DNA of 7,581 nucleotides from JBCBST01 sp039819115 (GTDB lineage: Bacteria > Bacteroidota > Rhodothermia > Balneolales > Balneolaceae). A program made the translations under genes and the position numbers. Positions within the stretch are counted from its first letter, which is position 1; the number at the start of each line of letters is the position of its first letter. The stretch lies in NCBI GenBank assembly GCA_039819115.1, contig JBCBST010000141.1, positions 1 through 7,581 on the forward strand, read 5' to 3'. Shown in pieces: positions 1-6,813 of this stretch. The notes under the pieces are model-generated. The model did not search any database, had not been told where the DNA came from, and saw nothing but the letters and a program-made list of their open reading frames with translations.

Positions 1-2
1 AA

Positions 3-1387
3 TCGATGTTGGGATTTCTGATGTTTTTATCTGGCTTTAATGAAGAACAACCGGATAAAAAACAGATACAGACAGCGATTATATCATTGGGCTACCGGAA
101 GTTAACACGGTATCCTATTCTTTTTTTAGAAACGATTCTTCATTTATTGGTATTGATAACCGAATCCTGTTAAGCAGCCTTATCCTTAAAAAAGAAGAAG
201 ATAAGCTTACTGCAGAATTAGCGTACGAAATTAATATTTACAGAGAGAACGACAATCTGGCTCACCGTAAATTTGATGACTTACTGGTAAAAACGAGCGC
301 AGACGAGAAACGATCTCAGAGTGATTCTCAAATGGAGTATCACGAGTTCTTTGTTGACAGGCCCGGGGACTATCGGGTAGATGTAGCTTTTACCGACAGG
401 AACACAGATAAAACTACGTATTATCAAAAATACGTGAGCGTTCTCGACTTTTCTGATGAAAACAGTGAGGTAGAGTTATCAGACCCGGTACTATTCATAA
501 AAAGTGAAGAATTCGGAATTGAAACCGTTAAACACTACAATATTCCGGCTTACTTCGATTCGTTGTCGTTGAATTATACCATACTCAATAAAAGTGAAGA
601 GCTCATCATTACCACCACCCTTTCAAAGTTCGTATCAGATTCTTCATTTTCCCGCCCATTGCCTTTCAATAATTACAGTCAGTCCGATCTGGAATTCAAG
701 GGTATTGATTACTCCAAGCCCAGAGTTATACAAACCATCAGACGGCGGCTATTTGAAAATCCCGGACCTATCATCTTTGAATTGAATTTCACCGACCTGG
801 CACGTGGTAACTACCGTGCAGAGGTTTCTGTTGAGCTAGCTAGCGGGAGAGAAATTAAGAACCAAAAAGTCGATTTTGGTATTGTAGGGCCCAATTTTCC
901 ATATGTCCGGTCTCCTCTGGATCTTGCCGAGCCCCTGGGTTTGTTAATGTCGGAGAAGGATCATAAAAAGTTGATGGACATTAAGGACCCTGATCGCTTA
1001 AAAAATGCTGTTGATACCTACTGGCTGAAAAATATAAGCACAAAACAACGGGCTAAAGATACCATACTCTTATTTTACGAACGGGTAGAAGAAGCTAATA
1101 AACTCTTTTCGACGTATAAGGAAGGTTGGAAGACTGACCAGGGAATGATATACATCCTTTTTGGACGTCCGTTTCTGATCAGAAGAAACCTTGACCGTTT
1201 ACAGTGGTCCTATACCACCAATCTCTACGATAACCAGAGCAACTTCTTTTTCATCCGACCTAATACCAAGTCCATACACTTTGGATTTGATAATTACCTG
1301 GTTGAGCGGTCTCAGTTTTATTACCAGCTTTATTACCAGCAAATCCGGGCCTGGGAAACCGGTGTTATCTTATTCGATACCTTGTAA
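3..1387 (+). CDS. GWxTD domain-containing protein, 5' partial, frameshifted near its N-terminus
   Basis: The C-terminal part is a GWxTD domain: the signature GWKTD lies at 1124-1138, followed by GMIYILFGRP and a terminal YYQ...AWETG segment near 1316-1366. The family is common in Bacteroidota-type bacteria and its biochemical role is not established. The first ATG of the longest uninterrupted frame (332) is not a credible start. The same frame stays open back to base 59 with protein-like sequence (KTDTDSDYIIGLPEV...), and is blocked by TAA at 56-58. In the next frame, bases 3-62 read SMLGFLMFLSGFNEEQPDKK, which looks like the hydrophobic core and end of a signal peptide and joins smoothly if one A is added to the A6 run at 57-62. 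About 462 residues are then visible, and the true start is probably upstream of the window. The protein is likely exported to the periplasm or outer membrane. Whether the break is an error, a mutation or slippage cannot be told here. Confidence 0.85.
57..62 (+). other. A6 homopolymer at the apparent frameshift of the GWxTD gene
   Basis: Six A residues follow T56. Upstream, the signal-peptide-like reading uses GAT AAA AAA. Downstream, the GWxTD reading continues as ACA GAT ACA, which needs one more A. Without it, the upstream frame runs to TAA at 171-173 and the downstream frame is closed by TAA at 56-58. A base lost from a homopolymer by sequencing error is the simplest reading. A real mutation or transcriptional slippage on the A run is also possible. 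Confidence 0.7.
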
Positions 1388-1403
1388 TACAGCGTTACTA
1401 AGG
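1380..1403 (+). other. Hairpin overlapping the GWxTD stop codon
   Basis: CCTTGTAA (1380-1387) pairs with TTAC-T-AAGG (1395-1403), giving an eight-pair stem with one bulged T and a seven-base loop; the stop codon is inside the left arm. No T tract follows, so it is not a canonical intrinsic terminator. It could protect the 3' end of the mRNA, or it could be chance. Confidence 0.25.
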
Positions 1404-1767
1404 ATCTGTATACCTAAATCTGTCTGGTTTCCTATTCCCGTACTTCTAAGTCTCGATCTTTCTTCTGTACATAAGCTTGCTATGCAATAATAAGGATACC
1501 CTTTACCTAACCTAACCTCTCCTTTACCTGTTCTTCTCATTATCCTCAGCCTGGTAATGTCAGTCTCCCCTTTTCCCTATCGTTGTACTAAATGGTATAC
1601 GGGAAGCGCGATCTGTAAGAAAGGTATTTGTTCGTTAGCCTTGGAAAACAGATAGTATAGAGACGGTACAGCTAACTTACACGATATGGAATGGTTTAAA
1701 GAAGCTCCCCATATCTATAGAAAAACAGTATTGATGTAGTATCCGTGTGTACCGCAATATCCTCGAC
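1388..1767. other. Intergenic gap between convergent genes, no recognisable gene
   Basis: About 380 bases separate the GWxTD stop from the susD terminator. I see no long open frame with protein-like sequence on either strand, and no tRNA T-loop-like motif. The plus strand is pyrimidine-rich near 1500-1560, with a nine-base direct repeat CCTTTACCT (1500-1508 and 1521-1529) flanking two CCTAA units. A 17-codon ATG frame at 1686-1739 is too short to support. The stretch may be decayed sequence or a plain spacer. Confidence 0.6.
1500..1529. repeat. Short direct-repeat cluster in the intergenic gap
   Basis: CCTTTACCT occurs at 1500-1508 and again at 1521-1529, with CCTAACCTAACCT overlapping the first copy. 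On the minus strand the block reads as purine-rich TTAGG-type units. No function is assigned and it may be chance low complexity. Confidence 0.35.
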
Positions 1768-1801
1768 AAAAAAAAGACAGCATGTAAACATGCTGCCTTT
1801 T
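1768..1801 (-). terminator. Rho-independent terminator of the susCD operon
   Basis: On the minus strand, GGCAGCATGT and ACATGCTGTC form a hairpin (core CAGCATGT at 1778-1785 with ACATGCTG at 1788-1795, extended by a G-U wobble, a G-C pair and A-T pairs). It is followed directly by eight T, seen as A1768-A1775 on the plus strand. It lies about 45 bases past the susD stop, the right place to end the operon. Read rightward, the same hairpin is followed by TTTTAT, so weak bidirectional action on convergent transcription is possible. Confidence 0.87.
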
Positions 1802-1845
1802 ATAAAACCGGTGCGACTGTGTTATTACATCGCTAACTATGGTTT

Positions 1846-3294
1846 TTAGTTACCGTATCCTGGGTTCTGCTGAGGACGGATATTTGGGTTACCGTCAAGC
1901 TCGAACTGTGGAATCGGAGATAGTCGTCTGAAATCACCAAACGGAATGTTCAGAGGATTTGCATAGTGACCACCAGCTGCGCTGCGCTCAAGGTCAAGTT
2001 GTAGACGCTGTAGGTCGAAGTATCGGAATCCTTCCGCGTATAGCTCTTTTCTACGTTCCAGAAGTACTTCGTCGATAAGGGCCTGACCAGATGCGTTCGT
2101 AGCAACGGCAGCGGCGTCTGCTCTGGACTGAATAGCGAACAGTAACTCATTCGCTCTTGTTTCGTTGGCTCCACCAAGTCGTGCATATGCTTCAGCAGCA
2201 ATCAGGTACATTTCAGAAGCTCTCATGTATACTTCATCCTGGTTGAAACCAGTGTTATGCTCCCACTTGTTCGTGATGTAAGCCGTAGACACGATCGGTG
2301 CACCAGCCCCGTCAACACGTAGCAGCGGAAATCCACGGGCATCGGTAGCTGTGAAGTTATCATCAATAAAGGTCATGTCTAATCTCAAGCTGCTGTAACC
2401 CAAACGACGGGTATCCCAGAAAGAGTGTATAGAAACGAAGCCGTTGTTATCATCAGCAGTGATACCACCACCTAGTAACCACTCAGAAGTAGCTTCATCA
2501 AATCCTGCCTGATACTCAGCAGCAGTCATCAGTGTTACTCCGTCGAGTGCAGCTTCAGCCATAGCAGCGGCTTCTGTCCACATACCCATATCAAGGTACA
2601 CACGTGCAAGCACACCTTGGATGGACTTACGGGTCCATTTGAAGATGTCGGTTGCAGTAGCAGGCATAATAGCTTCGGCGCGAACAAGGTCAGCTACCAT
2701 CTGATCGTAAACGGCACCTACAGTTGCTCTTGGCAAAGGCTCATCAGTAGGTGATGCAGGTGTTAATGAGAGAGGAACACCAAGGTTATCTCTACCGGCA
2801 GCATAAGGCTGTGCAAAGATACGAATCAGGTTGTGGTACGAGAGCGCACGGAATGCACGGCACTCTGCTTCGAACAACGCTTTTGTGTCATCAGTGAGTG
2901 GCACATCAGGATCTTCAAGTGCTTGAAGTGCTGGATTACACAGACCGATGATGTCATAGGCCTGGAACCACTGATCATCGGATCCGTAAGCCGCGTTTGG
3001 AGTTTCCGTGAAGTTATACTCAATCGGGTAACGGCTGAAGTTACCGGTTGGAATTACCAAGGCATCTCCACCACGTACATCTACCCAAGGCACAAGACGT
3101 GGCATGTTAGCGCCATCTGATAATTCATCATATATCCCATTCATGTAGGTCTGGAATATTTCTGCATTCGTAAATGCCTGATCAATGGTAATAGCCAAGG
3201 GTGGATCTGGGTTTAGCAACCGATCATCATCGCAGGCACTAAACGAGAGTGCCATCACAAGTAATGGAATAAAAAGTAATCTCATATTTTTCAT
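1846..3294 (-). CDS. susD: RagB/SusD family nutrient-uptake outer-membrane lipoprotein
   Basis: This is the surface lipoprotein that lids the SusC barrel and captures the oligomeric substrate. It has 482 residues, a usual family length. Residues 1-20 are a lipoprotein signal peptide with the lipobox-like SFSAC, placing the lipidated Cys at 21; the DDD after it resembles acidic surface-export signals of Bacteroidota lipoproteins. SusD-type helical repeat sequence is seen around 137-165, 190-250 and 356-395 (RASEMYLIAAEAYARLGG). The family's ERRKELYAEGFRYFDLQR motif is at 413-430, and the C-terminus carries the typical LSPIP...NPNI..QNPGY ending. The ATG at 3294 gives a complete signal peptide; the Met at codon 4 is a possible alternative. 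No Shine-Dalgarno is seen. It lies 11 bases after the susC stop, so the two are co-transcribed. The substrate cannot be read from the sequence. The symbol denotes the family, not starch specificity. Confidence 0.97.
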   Translation of the reverse strand: MKNMRLLFIPLLVMALSFSACDDDRLLNPDPPLAITIDQAFTNAEIFQTYMNGIYDELSDGANMPRLVPWVDVRGGDALVIPTGNFSRYPIEYNFTETPNAAYGSDDQWFQAYDIIGLCNPALQALEDPDVPLTDDTKALFEAECRAFRALSYHNLIRIFAQPYAAGRDNLGVPLSLTPASPTDEPLPRATVGAVYDQMVADLVRAEAIMPATATDIFKWTRKSIQGVLARVYLDMGMWTEAAAMAEAALDGVTLMTAAEYQAGFDEATSEWLLGGGITADDNNGFVSIHSFWDTRRLGYSSLRLDMTFIDDNFTATDARGFPLLRVDGAGAPIVSTAYITNKWEHNTGFNQDEVYMRASEMYLIAAEAYARLGGANETRANELLFAIQSRADAAAVATNASGQALIDEVLLERRKELYAEGFRYFDLQRLQLDLERSAAGGHYANPLNIPFGDFRRLSPIPQFELDGNPNIRPQQNPGYGN

Positions 3295-3305
3295 AATGAT
3301 TTAGA

Positions 3306-6300
3306 TTAGAATCCGATATTGAATCCGAAAGTAATAGTTCTAGCTGCCGGAAAGATGTTATTCGTGTTACCGCTTCTAGGCACTTCCGGGTCTAGCCCTT
3401 CAAGTGCTGAAAAGGTTAGCAGGTTTTCACCTACTACGAATACACGTAGATTCCGAACATTTATTTTGCTTAACAGCTCACGATCTAAAGAATAGCCTAG
3501 CGTTAAGTTTCTCAGGCGCAGGAAGTCACCGTTATACAGGAATCGGGAAGAAGTGGAATTGAAGTTATCCGAGTTGTTGATTCCAAAACGTGGTACATCA
3601 GTATCTGTGTTTTCTGGAGTCCATGCATCCAGTACTTCCGTACTCAACTGAGTTCCTGGGTTTTCACCCAAATGCGTCAATTCAGCTCGTGTAAAGTCGT
3701 ATACCTGGCCGCCAAGACCGTAAGAGAACAATACATTTACGTCGAAGCCTTTGTAATTCACGCTGGTTCCGAATCCACCAAACAGATCCTGTAGAGAAGA
3801 ACCTACGTAGTAACGATCCGCATCAGCATAGGTGCTGGTGGTAGTTCGCTCACCAGTTGGGTTACCTTCAGCATCCACTACATCCTGGTACCACAGTGGA
3901 GCACCATTTTCCGGATCAACGCCAGCCCACTCTTGGATGAAGTAGCTGTACCGGTCACGGCCTTCTTCGAACCGCTTGGTTCCTTCCTGAACAAATTCTA
4001 CCGGAAGTTCGGTGATTTCGTTGTTCACAGTAGTAAGGTTACCATACACGCTCCAGATCAGGTCTTTGTTGTTTACCACACGGTAATTCAACGAGGCTTC
4101 CATACCCCAGTTTCTCATTTCTGCAAGGTTAGTCGTGATTTCAGAGAAACCAGCAGAAGAAACAGGAATAGGCTGACCAAATAAGAGATCGGCACTTGTA
4201 CGCTCGTAGTATACCAATTCACCACTTAGGCGATTGTCAAGGATTTCGTACTCCATACCAATATCCGTAGTGGTAATTACTTCCCACTTCAGATCTGGGT
4301 TTGCAAGCTGAGTATAGGTACTACCTGGCTCACCGTTGTAGTCAAAGCCGGAACCGAAGTCTAACAGACCCAGTGCAGCATAGGCGCCGATGCTGTTGTT
4401 ACCCGTGGTACCCCAGCTGGCACGGAACTTTAAGTTATCGATGAAATCAACTTCTCTCAGGAAGCTTTCCTGACTGATGATCCAGGAAGCACCAATCGAA
4501 CCGAAAGTACCCCATTTCTGTTCAGTACCGAATTCAGAAGCACCATCACGACGTAAACTGGCCGTTACGAAATACTTCTCACGGAACCCGTAGTTCATTC
4601 GAGAAAGTAAGGAAAGGATACGACGATCTGAGAATGAAGAAGTAGCAGCTGTAATTACAGTACCTGCACTTACTTCAGTAAGGATGTCGGTAGCAAAACC
4701 GGTACGCTGAGCAGTCATAAACTCATCATGACGAGAGAAATACTCCTGACCAACTAAGAAGTCAACAGAATGATCGTCAATGACTTTATTGAATCGAACC
4801 TGGTTAGATACGTTCAGAGTAACATAACGGTTGTACGCTTGTTGAGAACGACCACCAACCGGCTCAGCATCACCATGCTGACGGTTCCAGAAAAAGTTAT
4901 CCTTACTGTTGATGATATCAAGACTGAGGTTAGAAGCAACAGAGATATCGTCGGTTACATTGGCAAGGAAGTTCAGGTTATTGGTAGAACGCATGTTCTC
5001 ATTTAAACGACGATCTAACTCAGGAATACCAACGGGGTGAAAATCCAGTACTACGTTCGAGTTGAAGTTGTACTGAGGCTCGCCAGTAACAGGGTCAACA
5101 ACAACCTGGTTGTTGGCATCACGCTCGAAGAACGGATACACGTTTGACGTAAGGTTGGCAAAACGGAATGGGTTAGATGCAGAACCACCCGTTCCCTGGT
5201 TGTTTTGCTCGGTAATAACGTTGTTCGTCTGGAAAGAAACGTTTAACCAATCGTTAACATCCGTGTCAATGTTCATACGGAAAGAACCCCGGCTGAAGTC
5301 ACTCAATGGAATCAGACCTTCCTGCTCAAAGATGTTAGCGGACAAGTAGTACTGAGTACGGTCATTACCACCAGAAACATTCACATCGTACTCGGTGTTA
5401 ACACCACTGCTGATGGTCTCGTCCATCCAGTCAGTGTCATACAGCAACGAAGTACCTGCGTTAAGCGCGCCATTTGCACCGCTCATAGGCTGGTTGTTGT
5501 TGAATGGGTTAACAGGAACCGGAGAACGACCAGTAATCAAGGTGATTGTGCTGTTGTTTGCGTTGGTAGCAGCATCGGCAGCAGACTGACCGGCAGCAAC
5601 GTTATCTGCATAGTACTCCTGATAGAACGTACGATAGTACTGCTCAGCACCCAATGTTTCGTGTGTTTCAACCGCAAGATCGTTGAAACCACGCTGAACG
5701 CGAACGTTCACACGGGCAGGACCACGCTGTCCACGCTTAGTGGTGATCAATACAACCCCGTTTGCAGCACGTGAACCGTACAGCGCAGAAGCTGAGGCAT
5801 CTTTAAGAAGACTGATGCTTTCGATGTCACTTGGGTTTAATGTGTTCAATACGTTTTGTACCGCAACGCCGGAGGCATCTAAGTTTACAACAGGCACACC
5901 ATCAACTACGTACAATGGCTGTGTACTAGCTGTTAGCGATCCCGCACCACGAATCTGGATACTGGCTCCCGCACCAGGCTGACCAGTAGTATTACTTACC
6001 GAAACCCCAGGAGCAGTACCCTGAAGGGCTGTCTGGAAGGTGGTAATAGGTCGTGCTTCAATAAACTCTTTATTAATTGTTGATACAGCACCCGTAATGG
6101 CTTTCCGTTTTTGGCTACCATATGCAACAACAACGACATCCTCTAATAGTTGTACATCACTTTGGAGGTCAACGTCGAGAGTGGATTGACCTTCAAAGAC
6201 AATTTCTTGAGTAACGAATCCTACAAATGAGAAAACCAGTACGTCACCGGAAGACACATTGATACTGTAAATACCAAATTCGTTTGTAGTTGTACCCCTG

Positions 6301-6449
6301 GTTTCACCTTTAACAGATACCGTAACGGCTGCCAACGGTTCACCAGTAGTGGCGTCTCTTACAACACCTTGCAAATTATTTGCCTGCGAAAAAGCAGTTG
6401 CGCACATCATAAGCGCAACAATAACAGACAATTGTAGCTTTTTGAACAT
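3306..6449 (-). CDS. susC: SusC/RagA family TonB-linked outer-membrane transporter
   Basis: This is a TonB-dependent barrel that imports oligomeric nutrients across the outer membrane together with the SusD lid encoded next to it. It has 1047 residues, a normal length. Residues 1-21 form a signal peptide with likely cleavage at AFS/Q. Residues about 25-97 are a carboxypeptidase-regulatory-like domain (GVVRDATTGEPLAAVTV, then FSFVGF). A TonB-box-like segment EDVVVVAYGSQKR is at 103-115. The plug follows to about 240 with the SusC hallmarks LYVVDGVPV (179-187) and LKDASASALYGSRAANGVV (215-233). The rest is the beta barrel, ending TFGFNIGF with the terminal Phe expected for BAM assembly. There is no extra N-terminal STN signalling domain, so direct control through an anti-sigma factor is not indicated. 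ATG at 6449 is the start that supplies the signal peptide, after an A-rich leader without Shine-Dalgarno. Substrate is unknown. Confidence 0.98.
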   Translation of the reverse strand: MFKKLQLSVIVALMMCATAFSQANNLQGVVRDATTGEPLAAVTVSVKGETRGTTTNEFGIYSINVSSGDVLVFSFVGFVTQEIVFEGQSTLDVDLQSDVQLLEDVVVVAYGSQKRKAITGAVSTINKEFIEARPITTFQTALQGTAPGVSVSNTTGQPGAGASIQIRGAGSLTASTQPLYVVDGVPVVNLDASGVAVQNVLNTLNPSDIESISLLKDASASALYGSRAANGVVLITTKRGQRGPARVNVRVQRGFNDLAVETHETLGAEQYYRTFYQEYYADNVAAGQSAADAATNANNSTITLITGRSPVPVNPFNNNQPMSGANGALNAGTSLLYDTDWMDETISSGVNTEYDVNVSGGNDRTQYYLSANIFEQEGLIPLSDFSRGSFRMNIDTDVNDWLNVSFQTNNVITEQNNQGTGGSASNPFRFANLTSNVYPFFERDANNQVVVDPVTGEPQYNFNSNVVLDFHPVGIPELDRRLNENMRSTNNLNFLANVTDDISVASNLSLDIINSKDNFFWNRQHGDAEPVGGRSQQAYNRYVTLNVSNQVRFNKVIDDHSVDFLVGQEYFSRHDEFMTAQRTGFATDILTEVSAGTVITAATSSFSDRRILSLLSRMNYGFREKYFVTASLRRDGASEFGTEQKWGTFGSIGASWIISQESFLREVDFIDNLKFRASWGTTGNNSIGAYAALGLLDFGSGFDYNGEPGSTYTQLANPDLKWEVITTTDIGMEYEILDNRLSGELVYYERTSADLLFGQPIPVSSAGFSEITTNLAEMRNWGMEASLNYRVVNNKDLIWSVYGNLTTVNNEITELPVEFVQEGTKRFEEGRDRYSYFIQEWAGVDPENGAPLWYQDVVDAEGNPTGERTTTSTYADADRYYVGSSLQDLFGGFGTSVNYKGFDVNVLFSYGLGGQVYDFTRAELTHLGENPGTQLSTEVLDAWTPENTDTDVPRFGINNSDNFNSTSSRFLYNGDFLRLRNLTLGYSLDRELLSKINVRNLRVFVVGENLLTFSALEGLDPEVPRSGNTNNIFPAARTITFGFNIGF

Positions 6450-6621
6450 AGTTGTTATTCTTAGTTAATTGTAATTAGATGAAAAAACATCTGGTGTAGA
6501 ATAAACAGAACTGAAGAATTTTAAAAAAAAAATAATCTACGTTTAACAGAGAGGAGAAGAATGAAAATTGGTGAACATTCCTGTTTCAGCCATGAATCTT
6601 AAGCTACAAAAAATGGCGTTT

Positions 6622-6637
6622 CCTGAGTACCTGAGCA
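6622..6637. repeat. Tandem 8-bp repeat upstream of susC
   Basis: CCTGAGTA (6622-6629) is followed without a gap by CCTGAGCA (6630-6637), seven of eight bases identical. It lies six bases from the interrupted palindrome at 6644-6662. It could be paired half-sites for a regulator, or chance. Confidence 0.3.
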
Positions 6638-6643
6638 CTATTT

Positions 6644-6662
6644 TTTGACTTATGGAGTCAAA
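6644..6662. promoter_or_regulatory. Interrupted palindrome, candidate operator upstream of susC
   Basis: TTTGACT (6644-6650) and AGTCAAA (6656-6662) are perfect inverted copies around TATGG, centred about 200 bases before the susC ATG. A second inverted repeat, GGAGT-CAA-ACTCC (6654-6666), overlaps it, so as RNA the two hairpins would exclude each other. No T tract follows on either strand in the position needed for a terminator. A protein-binding site is plausible but unproven. Confidence 0.35.
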
Positions 6663-6723
6663 CTCCTAACAACAGATCATCACCAGAAATCAACCCGTTA
6701 TGAATGAATTAAAAGTCGGGGTT

Positions 6724-6774
6724 AAAAAAATTACACATGCTTTTCCGGGATATTGTTCTAGAATTGTGGTGTAA
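6724..6774 (-). terminator. Weak candidate terminator of the glycosyltransferase gene
   Basis: On the minus strand TTACAC (6769-6774) can pair with GTGTAA (6731-6736), which runs straight into seven T (A6724-A6730 on the plus strand). The stem is only six pairs, mostly A-T, with a 32-base loop, so termination would be weak. Its position, about 40-90 bases after the glycosyltransferase stop, is suitable. Confidence 0.3.
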
Positions 6775-6813
6775 CAAAGTACCCTTTTCTTACGTTTTAC
6801 AAGGTTGTTCTTA

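Larger units (their letters stand above)
6450..6813 (-). promoter_or_regulatory. Non-coding region upstream of susC (expected susCD promoter region)
   Basis: This 364-base gap separates the glycosyltransferase stop from the susC start, both on the minus strand. It is AT-rich and has no credible gene. On the susC sense strand it includes a T10 tract (A6523-A6532 on the plus strand), about 75-85 bases before the ATG. I could not find a good match to the Bacteroidota promoter pattern (TTTG, then TAnnTTTG), so no exact promoter is called. The last 30 bases before the ATG are A/T-rich and lack a Shine-Dalgarno. Confidence 0.55.

Noticed and set aside
52..65. Programmed -1 ribosomal frameshift site at the A run of the GWxTD gene
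   Set aside because: In the upstream frame the heptamer reads T AAA AAA, which does not fit X XXY YYZ because the P-site tRNA would re-pair with TAA. The join also falls right after the signal peptide, an unusual place for such a site. Error, mutation or transcriptional slippage are simpler.
1191..1490. 99-codon plus-strand frame over the end of the GWxTD gene
   Set aside because: It overlaps the well-supported GWxTD coding sequence in another frame and its composition is not protein-like.
1686..1739. 17-codon open frame MEWFKEAPHIYRKTVLM in the intergenic gap
   Set aside because: Too short, no visible ribosome-binding or promoter signal, and no recognised small-protein family.
3933..5982. 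Several plus-strand open frames of 64-83 codons inside susC
   Set aside because: All lie antisense to the confidently assigned SusC coding sequence and show no recognisable domains.
1846..6449. susCD as a horizontally transferred island because of higher GC
   Set aside because: Sampled lines of susCD have roughly 48-50 percent GC against 35-53 percent in the flanks, so ranges overlap; no integrase, tRNA, insertion sequence or flanking repeat is seen. Codon preference of highly expressed genes explains the difference as well.
6550..6585. GAATG/CATTC hairpin before the T10 tract as an attenuator of susC
   Set aside because: The stem is short with a wobble and a 12-base loop, and about 20 bases separate it from the T tract, so it cannot act as an intrinsic terminator.
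6640..6662. TTGACT inside the palindrome as a -35 promoter element for susC
   Set aside because: No TATAAT-like -10 follows at 16-18 bases, Bacteroidota housekeeping promoters do not use this consensus, and the Bacteroidota-type alternative (TTTG then TAnnTTTG) matches only the TA at the right spacing.
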